Shown here one piece after another: positions 7,681 to 15,359 of a stretch of 22,508 nucleotides of DNA. Below the pieces are notes generated by a model that did not search any database, was not told the DNA's origin, and saw only the letters and a program-made list of their open reading frames with translations. A program made the translations under genes and the position numbers. How positions within the stretch are numbered: position 1 is the stretch's first letter; each line of letters begins with the position of its first letter. This DNA is from Lachnospiraceae bacterium (GTDB lineage Bacteria > Bacillota > Clostridia > Lachnospirales > Lachnospiraceae). The stretch spans positions 1-22,508 of the forward strand of contig CAAGSD010000058.1 in the NCBI GenBank assembly GCA_900772845.1, written 5' to 3'.

Positions 7681-7715
7681 AAAACGCAGAAGCCATAATG
7701 GTTTCTGCGTTTTTT
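7681..7715. terminator. bidirectional terminator between prs and the histidine kinase gene
   Basis: A 14-bp stem (7681-7694 with 7700-7713, one G-T pair) encloses a 5-nt loop. The T-run at 7710-7715 serves prs. On the minus strand the same stem is followed by TTTTCTT, so it can also end the long minus-strand unit finishing at 7739. Confidence 0.9.
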
Positions 7716-7738
7716 CTGTATTTACTATTACGGTATTT

Positions 7739-10420
7739 CTAAACCTCTTCCGCCGTACTCTCCTTTGTCTGTTCCGGTACGGTTTCCACCGGTATTTGAT
7801 ATTCCGGGAAATCCAATATAATCTTAAACAGATCACCGTCTAACTGAATCTGAAATTCTCCGTGCTGTGCCTTGGTCAGATTTTTCGCAATGTACAGCCC
7901 CAGGCCGCTGCCTTCGGTGGTTCTGGAAGCGTCTCCCCGGATAAATCTCTCTGACAATTCCTCTCCCTTCAGATTCATGGGCCGGTCGGAAATATTTTTC
8001 AGGGAAGCAATGACTCTGCCATTCTCCACTTTCATCTCCAGGTAGACTCTTGTTCCCTCCAGAGCATACTTGCAGATATTCTGGAACAGGTTTTCAATGA
8101 TTCTCCACATTCTGCGGCTGTCCGCATAAATCATGCCGGCCACATCACTGCCGTCAAAAATGATCTGCAGCTTTTTCTCTTCCATTCTGTCGGAGAACTC
8201 ACCTATGGCCTGATTGAGAAGCTCTGTGAAATTGATTCTTTCCAGATTCAGAACAATATTTCCGGAAGAGATTTTAGATGCCTCCACAAGATCATCCGTA
8301 AGCTGCTTCAGTCTCTGTGATTTACTGTCCAATACCGCAATATAGCTTTTGGCGGGTTCTTCTGTGATCTTCAGCCGCTTCAGCAGATCCACGTAATTGA
8401 TAATGGACGTCAACGGTGTCTTAATATCATGAGACACATTTGTGATCAGATCCGATTTCATCTGTTCATCCTTCATGCTGGTGCTTACCGCCTTACGGAT
8501 TCCTTCTCCGATATTATTTACCGCATCCGCCATCTCCCGATTATCTCCGTGAAGAGCCTCCACGTCCAGTTTGTAATCTACTTCGCCATCCCGGATCCGG
8601 CGGATTCCTTCCACAATGTCAATCTGCTCTGCCTTCTGTTTAAAGCGCAGCACACCGACGATCCCGTCCAATACCACTGCAGCCACCGCCGGCATCAGCC
8701 ACCATACACCGTTTTGCCGCAGAAGATATGCCCCCAGAATTCCTGCCAGATTGACCAGTAAAAATAAATTGTACGGGATCAGGGAACTGATGGCGGAATT
8801 CCGATGCGACACCACAAAATGTACCGCTTTTCCAAAGCTGCTCACAATCCAGTGCAGGAAGCTGTCTTTCCACATGTTATGGGATTTCACCCTGCGGATC
8901 AGACTATACCAGAACACATTGAAAACTGTGCTGACGCCGAAACCATAGCCGGCAAATACTGCATAAGCCGACAGTCTTGTCATTTCTCTTCCCTGTATTT
9001 CGGAGTGGCTTAAATATACACCGTTGGCAGTCTTCATCAGATAATCATATCCCAGTCTGCCGCCATATACGCAGATCACAAACGCAAGAATCATAAACTC
9101 TATCCAGATATGGTCGATACCGTTCAGGTAAAGTACCGGTTCCTCTTCCTCATCGAATGCCACTCCGGCCGTCACCGTAAGATAGATTCCGATAAGCAGC
9201 CACAGAACCACTAATATAATTCCGGTGCTGATCAGATACCATATATTCGGTACAATCCTTTGAAATACCACATTGGCATTATAAAAGGCATCTCCTTCTA
9301 CAGGATAATTGGTATCTACAGCGATCCATATCTGCGTCATATCAGGGTGGGCATAATCATACTCCTTGAGATATTGATAAATCTGTCCTTCTGTCATTCC
9401 GGTATTGCTGGTAAATTCCAGGCTGTCCGGATAATAAATCAAATATCTTCTGTATTCAGAAAAATAATCTGTAATGTCATTATCCGAGCTGTCAGCAATC
9501 TCCGATACATTGGTATAGGTTCTGGTGATTCCATCAATATTCATCATTCGAACTGCATATTTCAGATTTCCGGCGTTTTCTTTATAAAGATCATTACAGT
9601 TCTGATACTGCTCATAGTTTGCAGCCAGTGTATTCACAGTAAGGGCAAGGTTGTTCTGCAGTGCTGTATATTCTACCCAGTTATCTGCATAGGCTGTCAG
9701 CTGTTTTTCTCCGTCTACGGTAGCATATCTGCAGATCAGCATCGGAAAATACACTGTAAGCGTACCGTCATCTTCTCTTGACACCCGGATATCCTGTACA
9801 CTTTCTTTCACAATATAAGTAAACGCCAGATCTTCCAGCCGTTCTGTTCTCTGGCTCTCCGGGATTGCATCAATTGCCCGTGCTACCGCTTCCTTCTGTT
9901 CCTCTGTCTGTTCTCCTCCTGTTGCGAATACCAACTGTCCGTCTGTATCTATCCGATAATTGGAAGCAAGATCCACCGGTCCGAAATAATTCACGAAATC
10001 GGACATACTCATAATACGGTCTGTATATTCCACACCATATTTTCCCCATTTGATCAATTCCTCGAGTTCATACACGGCCGTTACCGGGCAATCCGCACCA
10101 TCTTTTTTGCCGGAGGCGAATTCTGTAATATCAATATGTTTATGAGGATCAAAATTGCCATTGGTCTCCATCTGCCCTTTGATCACCATCAGCTGTACGA
10201 TATCCGATACCGCTCCTTGAAACAGATCATGGAAAATAACAGAATCTTCAAACTCTGTCTCCGTGTCTAGCGGCGACAATTCATATACCTTGGTGCCGTC
10301 TGCGGTGTCAACCGCAAGATAAGAGTTAAACAGAACCGCAGCAATGGCAAGCAGCAGCAATAATGCTGCCGTCTGTTGTACCAGTCCCAGGACCAGCCGC
10401 TTCAATGTAGGTTTTCTCAT
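7739..10420 (-). CDS. membrane sensor histidine kinase with large extracellular domain
   Basis: Sensor kinase of 893 residues, partner of the response regulator directly upstream. One membrane segment lies at about 10-35, then an extracytoplasmic region of about 355 residues (36-392). Five more hydrophobic segments follow (about 393-418, 437-456, 483-508, 549-567, 573-593). A HAMP-like linker (about 594-645) leads to the phosphoacceptor motif NVSHDIKTPLTSI with H664. The ATPase domain has an N-box near residues 776-784 and GSGLGL at 837-842. No standard DxGxG G1 box is visible; the region reads NISDRPMN, a variant I associate with VanS-like clostridial kinases. ATG at 10420 overlaps the regulator stop by four bases (ATGA). 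The ligand is unknown; I recognise no named sensor domain. Confidence 0.93.
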   Translation of the reverse strand: MRKPTLKRLVLGLVQQTAALLLLLAIAAVLFNSYLAVDTADGTKVYELSPLDTETEFEDSVIFHDLFQGAVSDIVQLMVIKGQMETNGNFDPHKHIDITEFASGKKDGADCPVTAVYELEELIKWGKYGVEYTDRIMSMSDFVNYFGPVDLASNYRIDTDGQLVFATGGEQTEEQKEAVARAIDAIPESQRTERLEDLAFTYIVKESVQDIRVSREDDGTLTVYFPMLICRYATVDGEKQLTAYADNWVEYTALQNNLALTVNTLAANYEQYQNCNDLYKENAGNLKYAVRMMNIDGITRTYTNVSEIADSSDNDITDYFSEYRRYLIYYPDSLEFTSNTGMTEGQIYQYLKEYDYAHPDMTQIWIAVDTNYPVEGDAFYNANVVFQRIVPNIWYLISTGIILVVLWLLIGIYLTVTAGVAFDEEEEPVLYLNGIDHIWIEFMILAFVICVYGGRLGYDYLMKTANGVYLSHSEIQGREMTRLSAYAVFAGYGFGVSTVFNVFWYSLIRRVKSHNMWKDSFLHWIVSSFGKAVHFVVSHRNSAISSLIPYNLFLLVNLAGILGAYLLRQNGVWWLMPAVAAVVLDGIVGVLRFKQKAEQIDIVEGIRRIRDGEVDYKLDVEALHGDNREMADAVNNIGEGIRKAVSTSMKDEQMKSDLITNVSHDIKTPLTSIINYVDLLKRLKITEEPAKSYIAVLDSKSQRLKQLTDDLVEASKISSGNIVLNLERINFTELLNQAIGEFSDRMEEKKLQIIFDGSDVAGMIYADSRRMWRIIENLFQNICKYALEGTRVYLEMKVENGRVIASLKNISDRPMNLKGEELSERFIRGDASRTTEGSGLGLYIAKNLTKAQHGEFQIQLDGDLFKIILDFPEYQIPVETVPEQTKESTAEEV

Positions 10421-11115
10421 GCCTGCTCCTTATCAATCTTATATCCTACGCCCCACACCACCTTTAAATATCTCGGTTCCTTGGGATTGATTTCTATCTT
10501 TTCGCGAATATGACGAATATGTACAGCTACAGTATTATCTGCCCCTATGGCATCCTCATTCCAGATGCTCTCATAAATCTGGTTGATGGAAAACACCCGT
10601 CCCTGATTCTTCATGAGCAGTAATAAAATATTATACTCAATCGGCGTCATTTTTACCGGTTCATCATCTACGGTCACCTGTTTGGTATCGTCATTCAAAA
10701 TCAGTCCACCTACCTGATAAATGGATTTATTTTCTCCGGTAAGGCTTCCCAGGGATGTATAGCGGCGCAGATTTGATTTTACTCTGGCAACCAGTTCCAG
10801 GGGATTGAATGGTTTACAGATATAATCGTCCGCCCCGATATTCAGTCCCAGAATCTTATCCGTGTCCTCGGACTTCGCTGATAAAATAATAATAGGAATA
10901 CTGCTGTATTCACGAATTTTCAGTGTTGCACGAATGCCGTCCAGCTTTGGCATCATAATATCCATGATCAATAAATGAATATCCTCCCTGTCCAGGATCT
11001 GAATCGCCTGTTCTCCATCATAGGCTTTAAATATTTTATAACCGTCCTGACTCAGATAGATCTCGATTGCATCCACAATTTCCTTATCATCATCACATAC
11101 AAGTATATTTGCCAT
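10417..11115 (-). CDS. OmpR/PhoB-family (VanR-like) response regulator
   Basis: A 232-residue two-component regulator. The receiver domain has the acidic pair D8/D9, phosphoacceptor D52 in LLIMDIMMPKLDG, S79 and K101 (CKPFNP). The C-terminal winged helix (about 130-232) has the recognition-helix region DNTVAVHIRHIREKIE and ends in VVWGVGYKI, very like VanR-type regulators. ATG at 11115 follows GAGGAA. It is translationally coupled to the kinase gene and lies 105 bp after pgeF. I see no convincing promoter in that gap, so it may be co-transcribed with the upstream genes. TTTCTTAA direct repeats at 11207-11224 could be its own binding site. Target genes cannot be told from sequence. Confidence 0.95.
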   Translation of the reverse strand: MANILVCDDDKEIVDAIEIYLSQDGYKIFKAYDGEQAIQILDREDIHLLIMDIMMPKLDGIRATLKIREYSSIPIIILSAKSEDTDKILGLNIGADDYICKPFNPLELVARVKSNLRRYTSLGSLTGENKSIYQVGGLILNDDTKQVTVDDEPVKMTPIEYNILLLLMKNQGRVFSINQIYESIWNEDAIGADNTVAVHIRHIREKIEINPKEPRYLKVVWGVGYKIDKEQA

Positions 11116-11206
11116 TATTTCCTCATTTCTGCGGCCTTACGCCACGCTTATGCGCCTATGCTCCATATTTATTAAACCATTATTTTTTTAAGGTTTCTTC
11201 TGTTTC

Positions 11207-11224
11207 TTTCTTAATATTTCTTAA
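11207..11224. promoter_or_regulatory. possible response-regulator binding site (10-bp-period direct repeat)
   Basis: TTTCTTAA occurs twice with starts exactly 10 bp apart (11207 and 11217). More TTTCTT copies lie at 11194 and 11203. OmpR-family regulators bind direct repeats of about one helical turn, and this one sits about 92-109 bp upstream of the regulator start, overlapping the end of pgeF. The region is T-rich, so chance is a real alternative. Confidence 0.3.
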
Positions 11225-12126
11225 TTTCTCACGACGCAGCCGGCTTCCTTCAGCACTAGAAAAGCCGCCAGATTTCCTCTCTGTCCATGGCTTGCACGGT
11301 GAGAAAATAAATACTCCGGATTGTGACAGGTACAAATATCTGTCATCGCAAGATGTTCCGGCAGGATTCCTGCCTTTAACAAAATACTCCGGTTTGCCTC
11401 CCACAGATCCAGCTGATATTTCCCGGGCATCTTTCCTTTTTTCAGGACATTTTCCGGAAAATCTCCCCTGAACTGCTCTGCTACTTCCTCGCTGACTTCG
11501 TAGCAATCCACACAGATGGACGGGCCGATCGCCGCCACCAGATCCTCCGGCCTGCTTTGAAACTGTTCCTGCATGAACTGTACCATATGTTCTCCCATCC
11601 GGGATACTGTTCCTCTCCAACCGGAATGTGCCAGTCCAATTGCCTGATGTACCGGATCTACAAAATACAAAGGGACGCAATCTGCATAATAAGTAACCAA
11701 TGCTATCCCCGGCTGATCTGTAGCCAGACCGTCTATCTCTTCATAAGCAGACGGTCTGGTAATTCCATTCCCGAGATCTGTCTCCGTGACCAGATGAATA
11801 TTGGTAGTATGCGTCTGCCTGGAAGCTGCCATGTGGTCCGGTGCTACTCCCAGTACTTCTCCGATCCGTCTGTAATTTTCCATGACTGCCTCTGGATCAT
11901 CTCCTCTGGAAAAGCTTAAATTCATCGTCGCACACACACCCTTGCTTGCACCTCCGGTGCGGGTGGTAAATAAATGTCTCACCACACCGGTCTCTTCCAG
12001 TTTGGGAAAAACCAGATATTCCAGCGCTCCTGCCTGTCTCTGTTGTATGCTGTCTTCGTCCCCGTTATGATTTCTGATCAATGGATACATAGGAATAACC
12101 ATGCCTTTCTCACAGTCTGCAATCAT
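11221..12126 (-). CDS. pgeF: YfiH/LACC1-family protein, peptidoglycan editing factor PgeF
   Basis: Member of the multicopper-oxidase-like family (PF02578). Bacterial members have been described as removing wrongly incorporated residues from peptidoglycan precursors, and relatives act on purine nucleosides. Metal-site motifs are clear: QTHTTN (H106), ADCVPL (C150) and HSGWRGT (H167), followed by AIGPSICVDCYEV. At 301 residues the N-terminus is longer than usual. The ATG at 12126 has no clear ribosome binding site. In-frame ATGs at codons 9 and 13 lie behind GAGAAAGG, and codon 13 may be the true start. A near-palindrome sits just upstream. It follows yraN by 24 bp in the long minus-strand unit. 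Confidence 0.9.
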   Translation of the reverse strand: MIADCEKGMVIPMYPLIRNHNGDEDSIQQRQAGALEYLVFPKLEETGVVRHLFTTRTGGASKGVCATMNLSFSRGDDPEAVMENYRRIGEVLGVAPDHMAASRQTHTTNIHLVTETDLGNGITRPSAYEEIDGLATDQPGIALVTYYADCVPLYFVDPVHQAIGLAHSGWRGTVSRMGEHMVQFMQEQFQSRPEDLVAAIGPSICVDCYEVSEEVAEQFRGDFPENVLKKGKMPGKYQLDLWEANRSILLKAGILPEHLAMTDICTCHNPEYLFSHRASHGQRGNLAAFLVLKEAGCVVRN

Positions 12127-12134
12127 TTATGTGC

Positions 12135-12152
12135 AGCACGCAGCTGTGTGCT
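12135..12152. repeat. near-palindrome upstream of pgeF
   Basis: AGCAC (12135-12139) and GTGCT (12148-12152) flank the palindrome CAGCTG, with one mismatched pair on the way in. It overlaps the yraN stop codon and occupies the place where a pgeF ribosome binding site would be. It may be an RNA hairpin affecting pgeF translation; its role is unknown. Confidence 0.35.
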
Positions 12153-12519
12153 ATCTTCCGGTACGATAATGATGGGAAAAAGCATTTGGGATCCAGGTGA
12201 TCTCTTCTCCCTGAATAGCCACCACATCATAACGCACCCATGTATTATCATTATATTTATGCAGATACCGGTAATAATCTGCCACACTACAGATCATCTT
12301 CTGCTTTGCCGGGGTCACAGCCTCCGCCGCACTGCCCTTTTCTGTTCCGGAACGATATTTTACTTCCACAAACACCAGATACTTTCCGTCTCTGGCAATG
12401 ATATCGATTTCCCCGTTTCTCCCCCTCCGGAAATTTCTCTCTATTATTTTCATTCCCTGTTTTTCCAGATATTGTGCTGCTATCTGTTCATAGGCATTTC
12501 CCGTCTGTCTGGTATTCAC
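12151..12519 (-). CDS. yraN: YraN/UPF0102 family nuclease-like protein
   Basis: A 122-residue protein of the UPF0102 family, which has a restriction-endonuclease-like fold. The active-site-like residues are present: E37 and D39 in NGEIDIIARD, and E52/K54 in VFVEVKYR. The activity in cells is unknown, although the family is often encoded next to rnhB, which suggests nucleic-acid processing. The start is GTG at 12519-12517, overlapping the TGA of the upstream FlhB-like gene (GTGA), with GGGGGA and AAAGG upstream; coupling explains the weak start codon. The N-terminal residues fit the family. Confidence 0.92.
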   Translation of the reverse strand: MNTRQTGNAYEQIAAQYLEKQGMKIIERNFRRGRNGEIDIIARDGKYLVFVEVKYRSGTEKGSAAEAVTPAKQKMICSVADYYRYLHKYNDNTWVRYDVVAIQGEEITWIPNAFSHHYRTGR

Positions 12520-12824
12520 CCTTTACGTTTTCCCCCGTCTGCCATACTTTCCTTTACCATCCGATGATCTACGGCATCTACGAATACCAGGATCTCCGCT
12601 ACCACCTCATAGAGTTCCGGCGGGATCATTTCACCGATGTCCAGTCTGGAAAGAGTATCCGCCAGTTTATCATCCCGATGGATCGGTACGCTGCTTTCCT
12701 TCGCTTTTTCTATGATTTTTTCCGCCAGGATGCCTTTTCCGCTGGCTACGACTCTGGGTGCCTCATCCGACGGATCGTATTCTAAGGCTATGGCCTGTTT
12801 GAGCTTCTTTTTCTCGTCTTCCAT
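12516..12824 (-). CDS. ylqH: FlhB C-terminal-domain-like protein (YlqH type)
   Basis: A 102-residue soluble protein matching only the cytoplasmic C-terminal domain of the flagellar export switch protein FlhB: AIALEYDPSDEAPRVVASG, then IAEKIIEKAK-like and IPPELYEVVAEILVFV segments. It has no membrane helices. The NPTH autocleavage motif is absent; the sequence begins right after where it would be. I chose the ATG at 12824 because GAGGGA lies 6 nt upstream. A GTG at 12857 would add 11 residues but has no ribosome binding site. Bacillus subtilis has an equivalent orphan, ylqH, after rnhB and ylqG. The role is unknown. No flagellar genes are in the window. Confidence 0.88.
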   Translation of the reverse strand: MEDEKKKLKQAIALEYDPSDEAPRVVASGKGILAEKIIEKAKESSVPIHRDDKLADTLSRLDIGEMIPPELYEVVAEILVFVDAVDHRMVKESMADGGKRKG

Positions 12825-12863
12825 ACTGTTCCCTCTATGGCTCTTCTGAACATACACGATTTC

Positions 12864-12912
12864 TCATAGGAAGCATCCGTGACTGCTTGCAGGCAACGGA
12901 TGCTTCCTATGG
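12864..12912. repeat. long perfect hairpin between the FliK-like and FlhB-like genes
   Basis: Sixteen perfect base pairs (12865-12880 with 12896-12911) plus an outer T-G pair, with a 15-nt loop that itself contains CTGC/GCAG. It starts 6 bp after the stop of the upstream gene. On the minus strand it is followed by AGAAATCG, not a T-run, so it is not a standard intrinsic terminator. It could protect the 3' end of the upstream mRNA, cause partial termination, or be a dispersed repeat. Confidence 0.85.
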
Positions 12913-12917
12913 ATGAG

Positions 12918-14546
12918 CTATGTTCTTACGTCGAATGCGTACTGTGCCACCGGTACACTGCCCTCTGTTTTGAGAAGCGGTGCCAGTGCCTGTGCGGTCT
13001 GCTGCAATTCGTTCCGCAGTGTTGTCTCGCATTTGCAGTCATAACCTCTTTGCTGCAGCCGTGCTGTCAGCACATCCATATTGGCTTCCAGATAATCCAG
13101 AATCGCATCATTCTGTACGTAGAACTTTGTACTTACTTTCGTGTCCTGCAATGCCACATAGACATCCAGCGGTCCCAGATGCTCCATATCCAGGTGTAAC
13201 AGTGCGCTGACCTGTCCGTCCTTTCTGGCAAGGTTTTTCTTATTCGTATATACAAACAGTTCTCCGGTCTTATGCTCTCCCTGTCGCAGATGCAGCGGCA
13301 GCTGGATATAGGCATAGGTCTGGTTGATCTGTTGCAGAAAATCTACATTCTGGCTTAAATTCGTCACGTTCTGGTACACATTCGAACTGCTCTGTCCGTT
13401 CTCCTCCAAAGTACCGGCCAATCCCTTCAGCTGCTTTCCCAGCTTCTGGTAGAGTTCCTCCACCTTCTCCAGGGATTCCACATCCTCAGGACGAATGCTC
13501 CACCGGTCCAGCAACAGCCTCGCCGGCAGTTCCATTACTTTTGTATTCTGCAGGATACTGCGCAATAACGGAAGATCCTTTGCCTCCAATCCCTGTTTTA
13601 ACAGTTTCTGTAAGTTCTGCAGCTGCGGTATCTCCTGTGCTTCCTGCATCTTCTCCTGACCGGTCTGAATAGTTCCCGTCTGATGCATGTTCTGTGGATC
13701 CTCCGGACGTTCTTCCATCACCATTTTCTGAGATGGAACTGCATGATCTTCCGGTGCGTTCACAGAGGGCTGTGGGGTCTCTCCTGTAGTCTCTGTCCGC
13801 TCCGGTTCCGGCAGCCCTTCTATCGGCTGCTGTCCCGCTACCGCCTCCCTGGACATATCTTCAGACGTCAGCAGGTCCAGAATCTGGCTATAGATGGTGG
13901 CAGCCTGCTCTACATCCCCGTTCTCCACCAGCCCCTGCAACAGATTTGTCAGGTTTTGAGCCGTATCGCCGATTCCCTCTGTCAGCTGATGTGTCAGGTT
14001 GCGATAGGATGCCATCTGTGTGATATTTTCCTCTGTGACCGGCAGTTCCAGTCTATGCAGATTCACCAGATCCAGGATCTCCGCATCCGGGAATGCATTG
14101 CTTTCATGCCAGATCTGCTGTAAGGTATTTTTGTCAATGGGAAGTCCTGCATCCATCAGCTGTTTTGTCATGGCTATGGTATTTTCATTTGCCGGCAATG
14201 ATGCCATATCCAGAGCTTTCAGTACCGTTTCTTCCGTTGCCATGTTGGTAAACAACGGGCTTAAATTCAATACCTGACCGTTATTTTTTACCTGGAAAGT
14301 AATATTCTGCCCCAACTCAAGACGAATATCGGCATCCACTTTTGCATCAATGAGAATATCCTGCAGCAGCCGGATCTGGGCGTTGTTTCCCTCTCTGGAT
14401 ACCACTTCTCCCCGCAGCGTCTGTCCGGGAGCCAGCGTATGAATCTGTCTGTTTACCTGCTCTGCGGCTCTGCTGCCCGTCTGCTGTGTCTGTACCTTTC
14501 CGCTATCTGCAATTTTTCCCTGTGAAAACCATTCTGTCAGTCGCAT
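12918..14546 (-). CDS. ylqG: FliK-like (flagellar hook-length control-like) protein, YlqG type
   Basis: A 542-residue protein with no signal peptide or membrane segment. Residues about 36-95 form a beta-rich N-terminal part (LAPGQTLRGEVVSREG). A Pro/Glu/Gln-rich linker runs from about 235 to 310. The C-terminal part, about 408-500, has the FliK hook-length-domain look (YAYIQLPLHLR then GELFVYTNKK). In flagella and type III secretion the FliK C-domain acts on FlhB to switch substrate class, and here the next gene encodes an FlhB C-domain protein, so the two products may interact. Matches by position ylqG of B. subtilis, of unknown function. ATG at 14546 follows GGGAGA at 11-nt spacing. It is 32 bp after rnhB. 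Confidence 0.82.
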   Translation of the reverse strand: MRLTEWFSQGKIADSGKVQTQQTGSRAAEQVNRQIHTLAPGQTLRGEVVSREGNNAQIRLLQDILIDAKVDADIRLELGQNITFQVKNNGQVLNLSPLFTNMATEETVLKALDMASLPANENTIAMTKQLMDAGLPIDKNTLQQIWHESNAFPDAEILDLVNLHRLELPVTEENITQMASYRNLTHQLTEGIGDTAQNLTNLLQGLVENGDVEQAATIYSQILDLLTSEDMSREAVAGQQPIEGLPEPERTETTGETPQPSVNAPEDHAVPSQKMVMEERPEDPQNMHQTGTIQTGQEKMQEAQEIPQLQNLQKLLKQGLEAKDLPLLRSILQNTKVMELPARLLLDRWSIRPEDVESLEKVEELYQKLGKQLKGLAGTLEENGQSSSNVYQNVTNLSQNVDFLQQINQTYAYIQLPLHLRQGEHKTGELFVYTNKKNLARKDGQVSALLHLDMEHLGPLDVYVALQDTKVSTKFYVQNDAILDYLEANMDVLTARLQQRGYDCKCETTLRNELQQTAQALAPLLKTEGSVPVAQYAFDVRT

Positions 14547-14578
14547 TTACGTCTGTATCTCCCGGCATTTTTCCAATG

Positions 14579-15340
14579 TTAAAGTTGCGTAAAGCTTTTA
14601 ATAAAACTGCGTCTGTGTATAGGGGTCGGTCCGTATTCTTTTAATGCCGCAATATGTGCCGCACTTCCGTATCCTTTGTTGGAGGCAAAATCATACTCCG
14701 GGAACACGTCCGCATACTGTACCATCAGCCGGTCCCTTGTTACTTTCGCCACAATACTTGCCGCACCGATGGATATACTTTTGGCGTCGCCCTTAATAAT
14801 GGGGATCTGTCTGATATCCACCTGTGGAATCGTCACGGCATCATTCAGCAGAATATCCGGTGCCGGGGAAAGTTTTCCGATTGCTTCCCGCATTGCCTCA
14901 TAAGTAGCCTGCAAAATATTAATTTCATCGATCCGCTCCGGAGAGGCATATCCCACTGCCCAAGCCACAGCTTCTTTTGTAATTATGTCATAGAGTTCTT
15001 CTCTCTTTTTTTCGGACAATTGTTTCGAATCATTAATGTATAAAATATTACAATCCTTGGGTAAGATCACCGCTCCCGCCACCACCGGGCCGGCAAGCGG
15101 ACCTCTTCCCACCTCATCTATTCCGCAGATATAATGGTATTCTCCATATTCTTTTTCGTATTTTTTCAGATTTTCGATCCGCTTATATTCCTTTTCCAGT
15201 GCGTCCAGTTTTTTTCTGGCAGATGCTACCAGCTTTTGTACACTGCTTCTGGGATCCTCTTCATATTCAGCTATAAATTCAGGCAGCCTGTCTATAGAAG
15301 CTGCCTGTAATATTTCTTTGATTTTTGCTGTATTATCCAT
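14579..15340 (-). CDS. rnhB: ribonuclease HII
   Basis: Cleaves RNA in RNA-DNA hybrids and at single ribonucleotides in DNA. Catalytic acids are D75 and E76 in CGIDEVGRGPLAGPVVAG, D104 in INDSKQLSEKKR, and D167 in LLNDAVTI. Other signatures are GDAKSISIGAASIVAKVTRD and the C-terminal GYGSAAHIAAL. The first 70 residues are a charged helical extension like that of B. subtilis RnhB. I chose the ATG at 15340 (253 residues) because GGGGAG lies just upstream and it avoids overlap with lepB; an in-frame ATG at 15382 would add 14 residues inside the lepB 3' end. It lies between lepB and the FliK-like gene in the long minus-strand unit. Confidence 0.96.
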   Translation of the reverse strand: MDNTAKIKEILQAASIDRLPEFIAEYEEDPRSSVQKLVASARKKLDALEKEYKRIENLKKYEKEYGEYHYICGIDEVGRGPLAGPVVAGAVILPKDCNILYINDSKQLSEKKREELYDIITKEAVAWAVGYASPERIDEINILQATYEAMREAIGKLSPAPDILLNDAVTIPQVDIRQIPIIKGDAKSISIGAASIVAKVTRDRLMVQYADVFPEYDFASNKGYGSAAHIAALKEYGPTPIHRRSFIKSFTQL

Positions 15341-15359
15341 CTGTTTCTCCCCGTTTTTG

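Noticed and set aside
7739..8500. Histidine kinase as a degenerate, inactive kinase because the DxGxG box is not standard
   Set aside because: H664, the N-box and GSGLGL are intact, and this variant G1 region occurs in VanS-like clostridial kinases.
11180..11680. Minus-strand open frame of 166 codons overlapping pgeF
   Set aside because: Alternate frame of pgeF, Arg/Gly-rich and without motifs. The pgeF frame contains the metal-site motifs.
12864..12912. Calling the 16-bp hairpin an intrinsic terminator
   Set aside because: No T-run follows on either strand at the right place; kept as an unexplained repeat.
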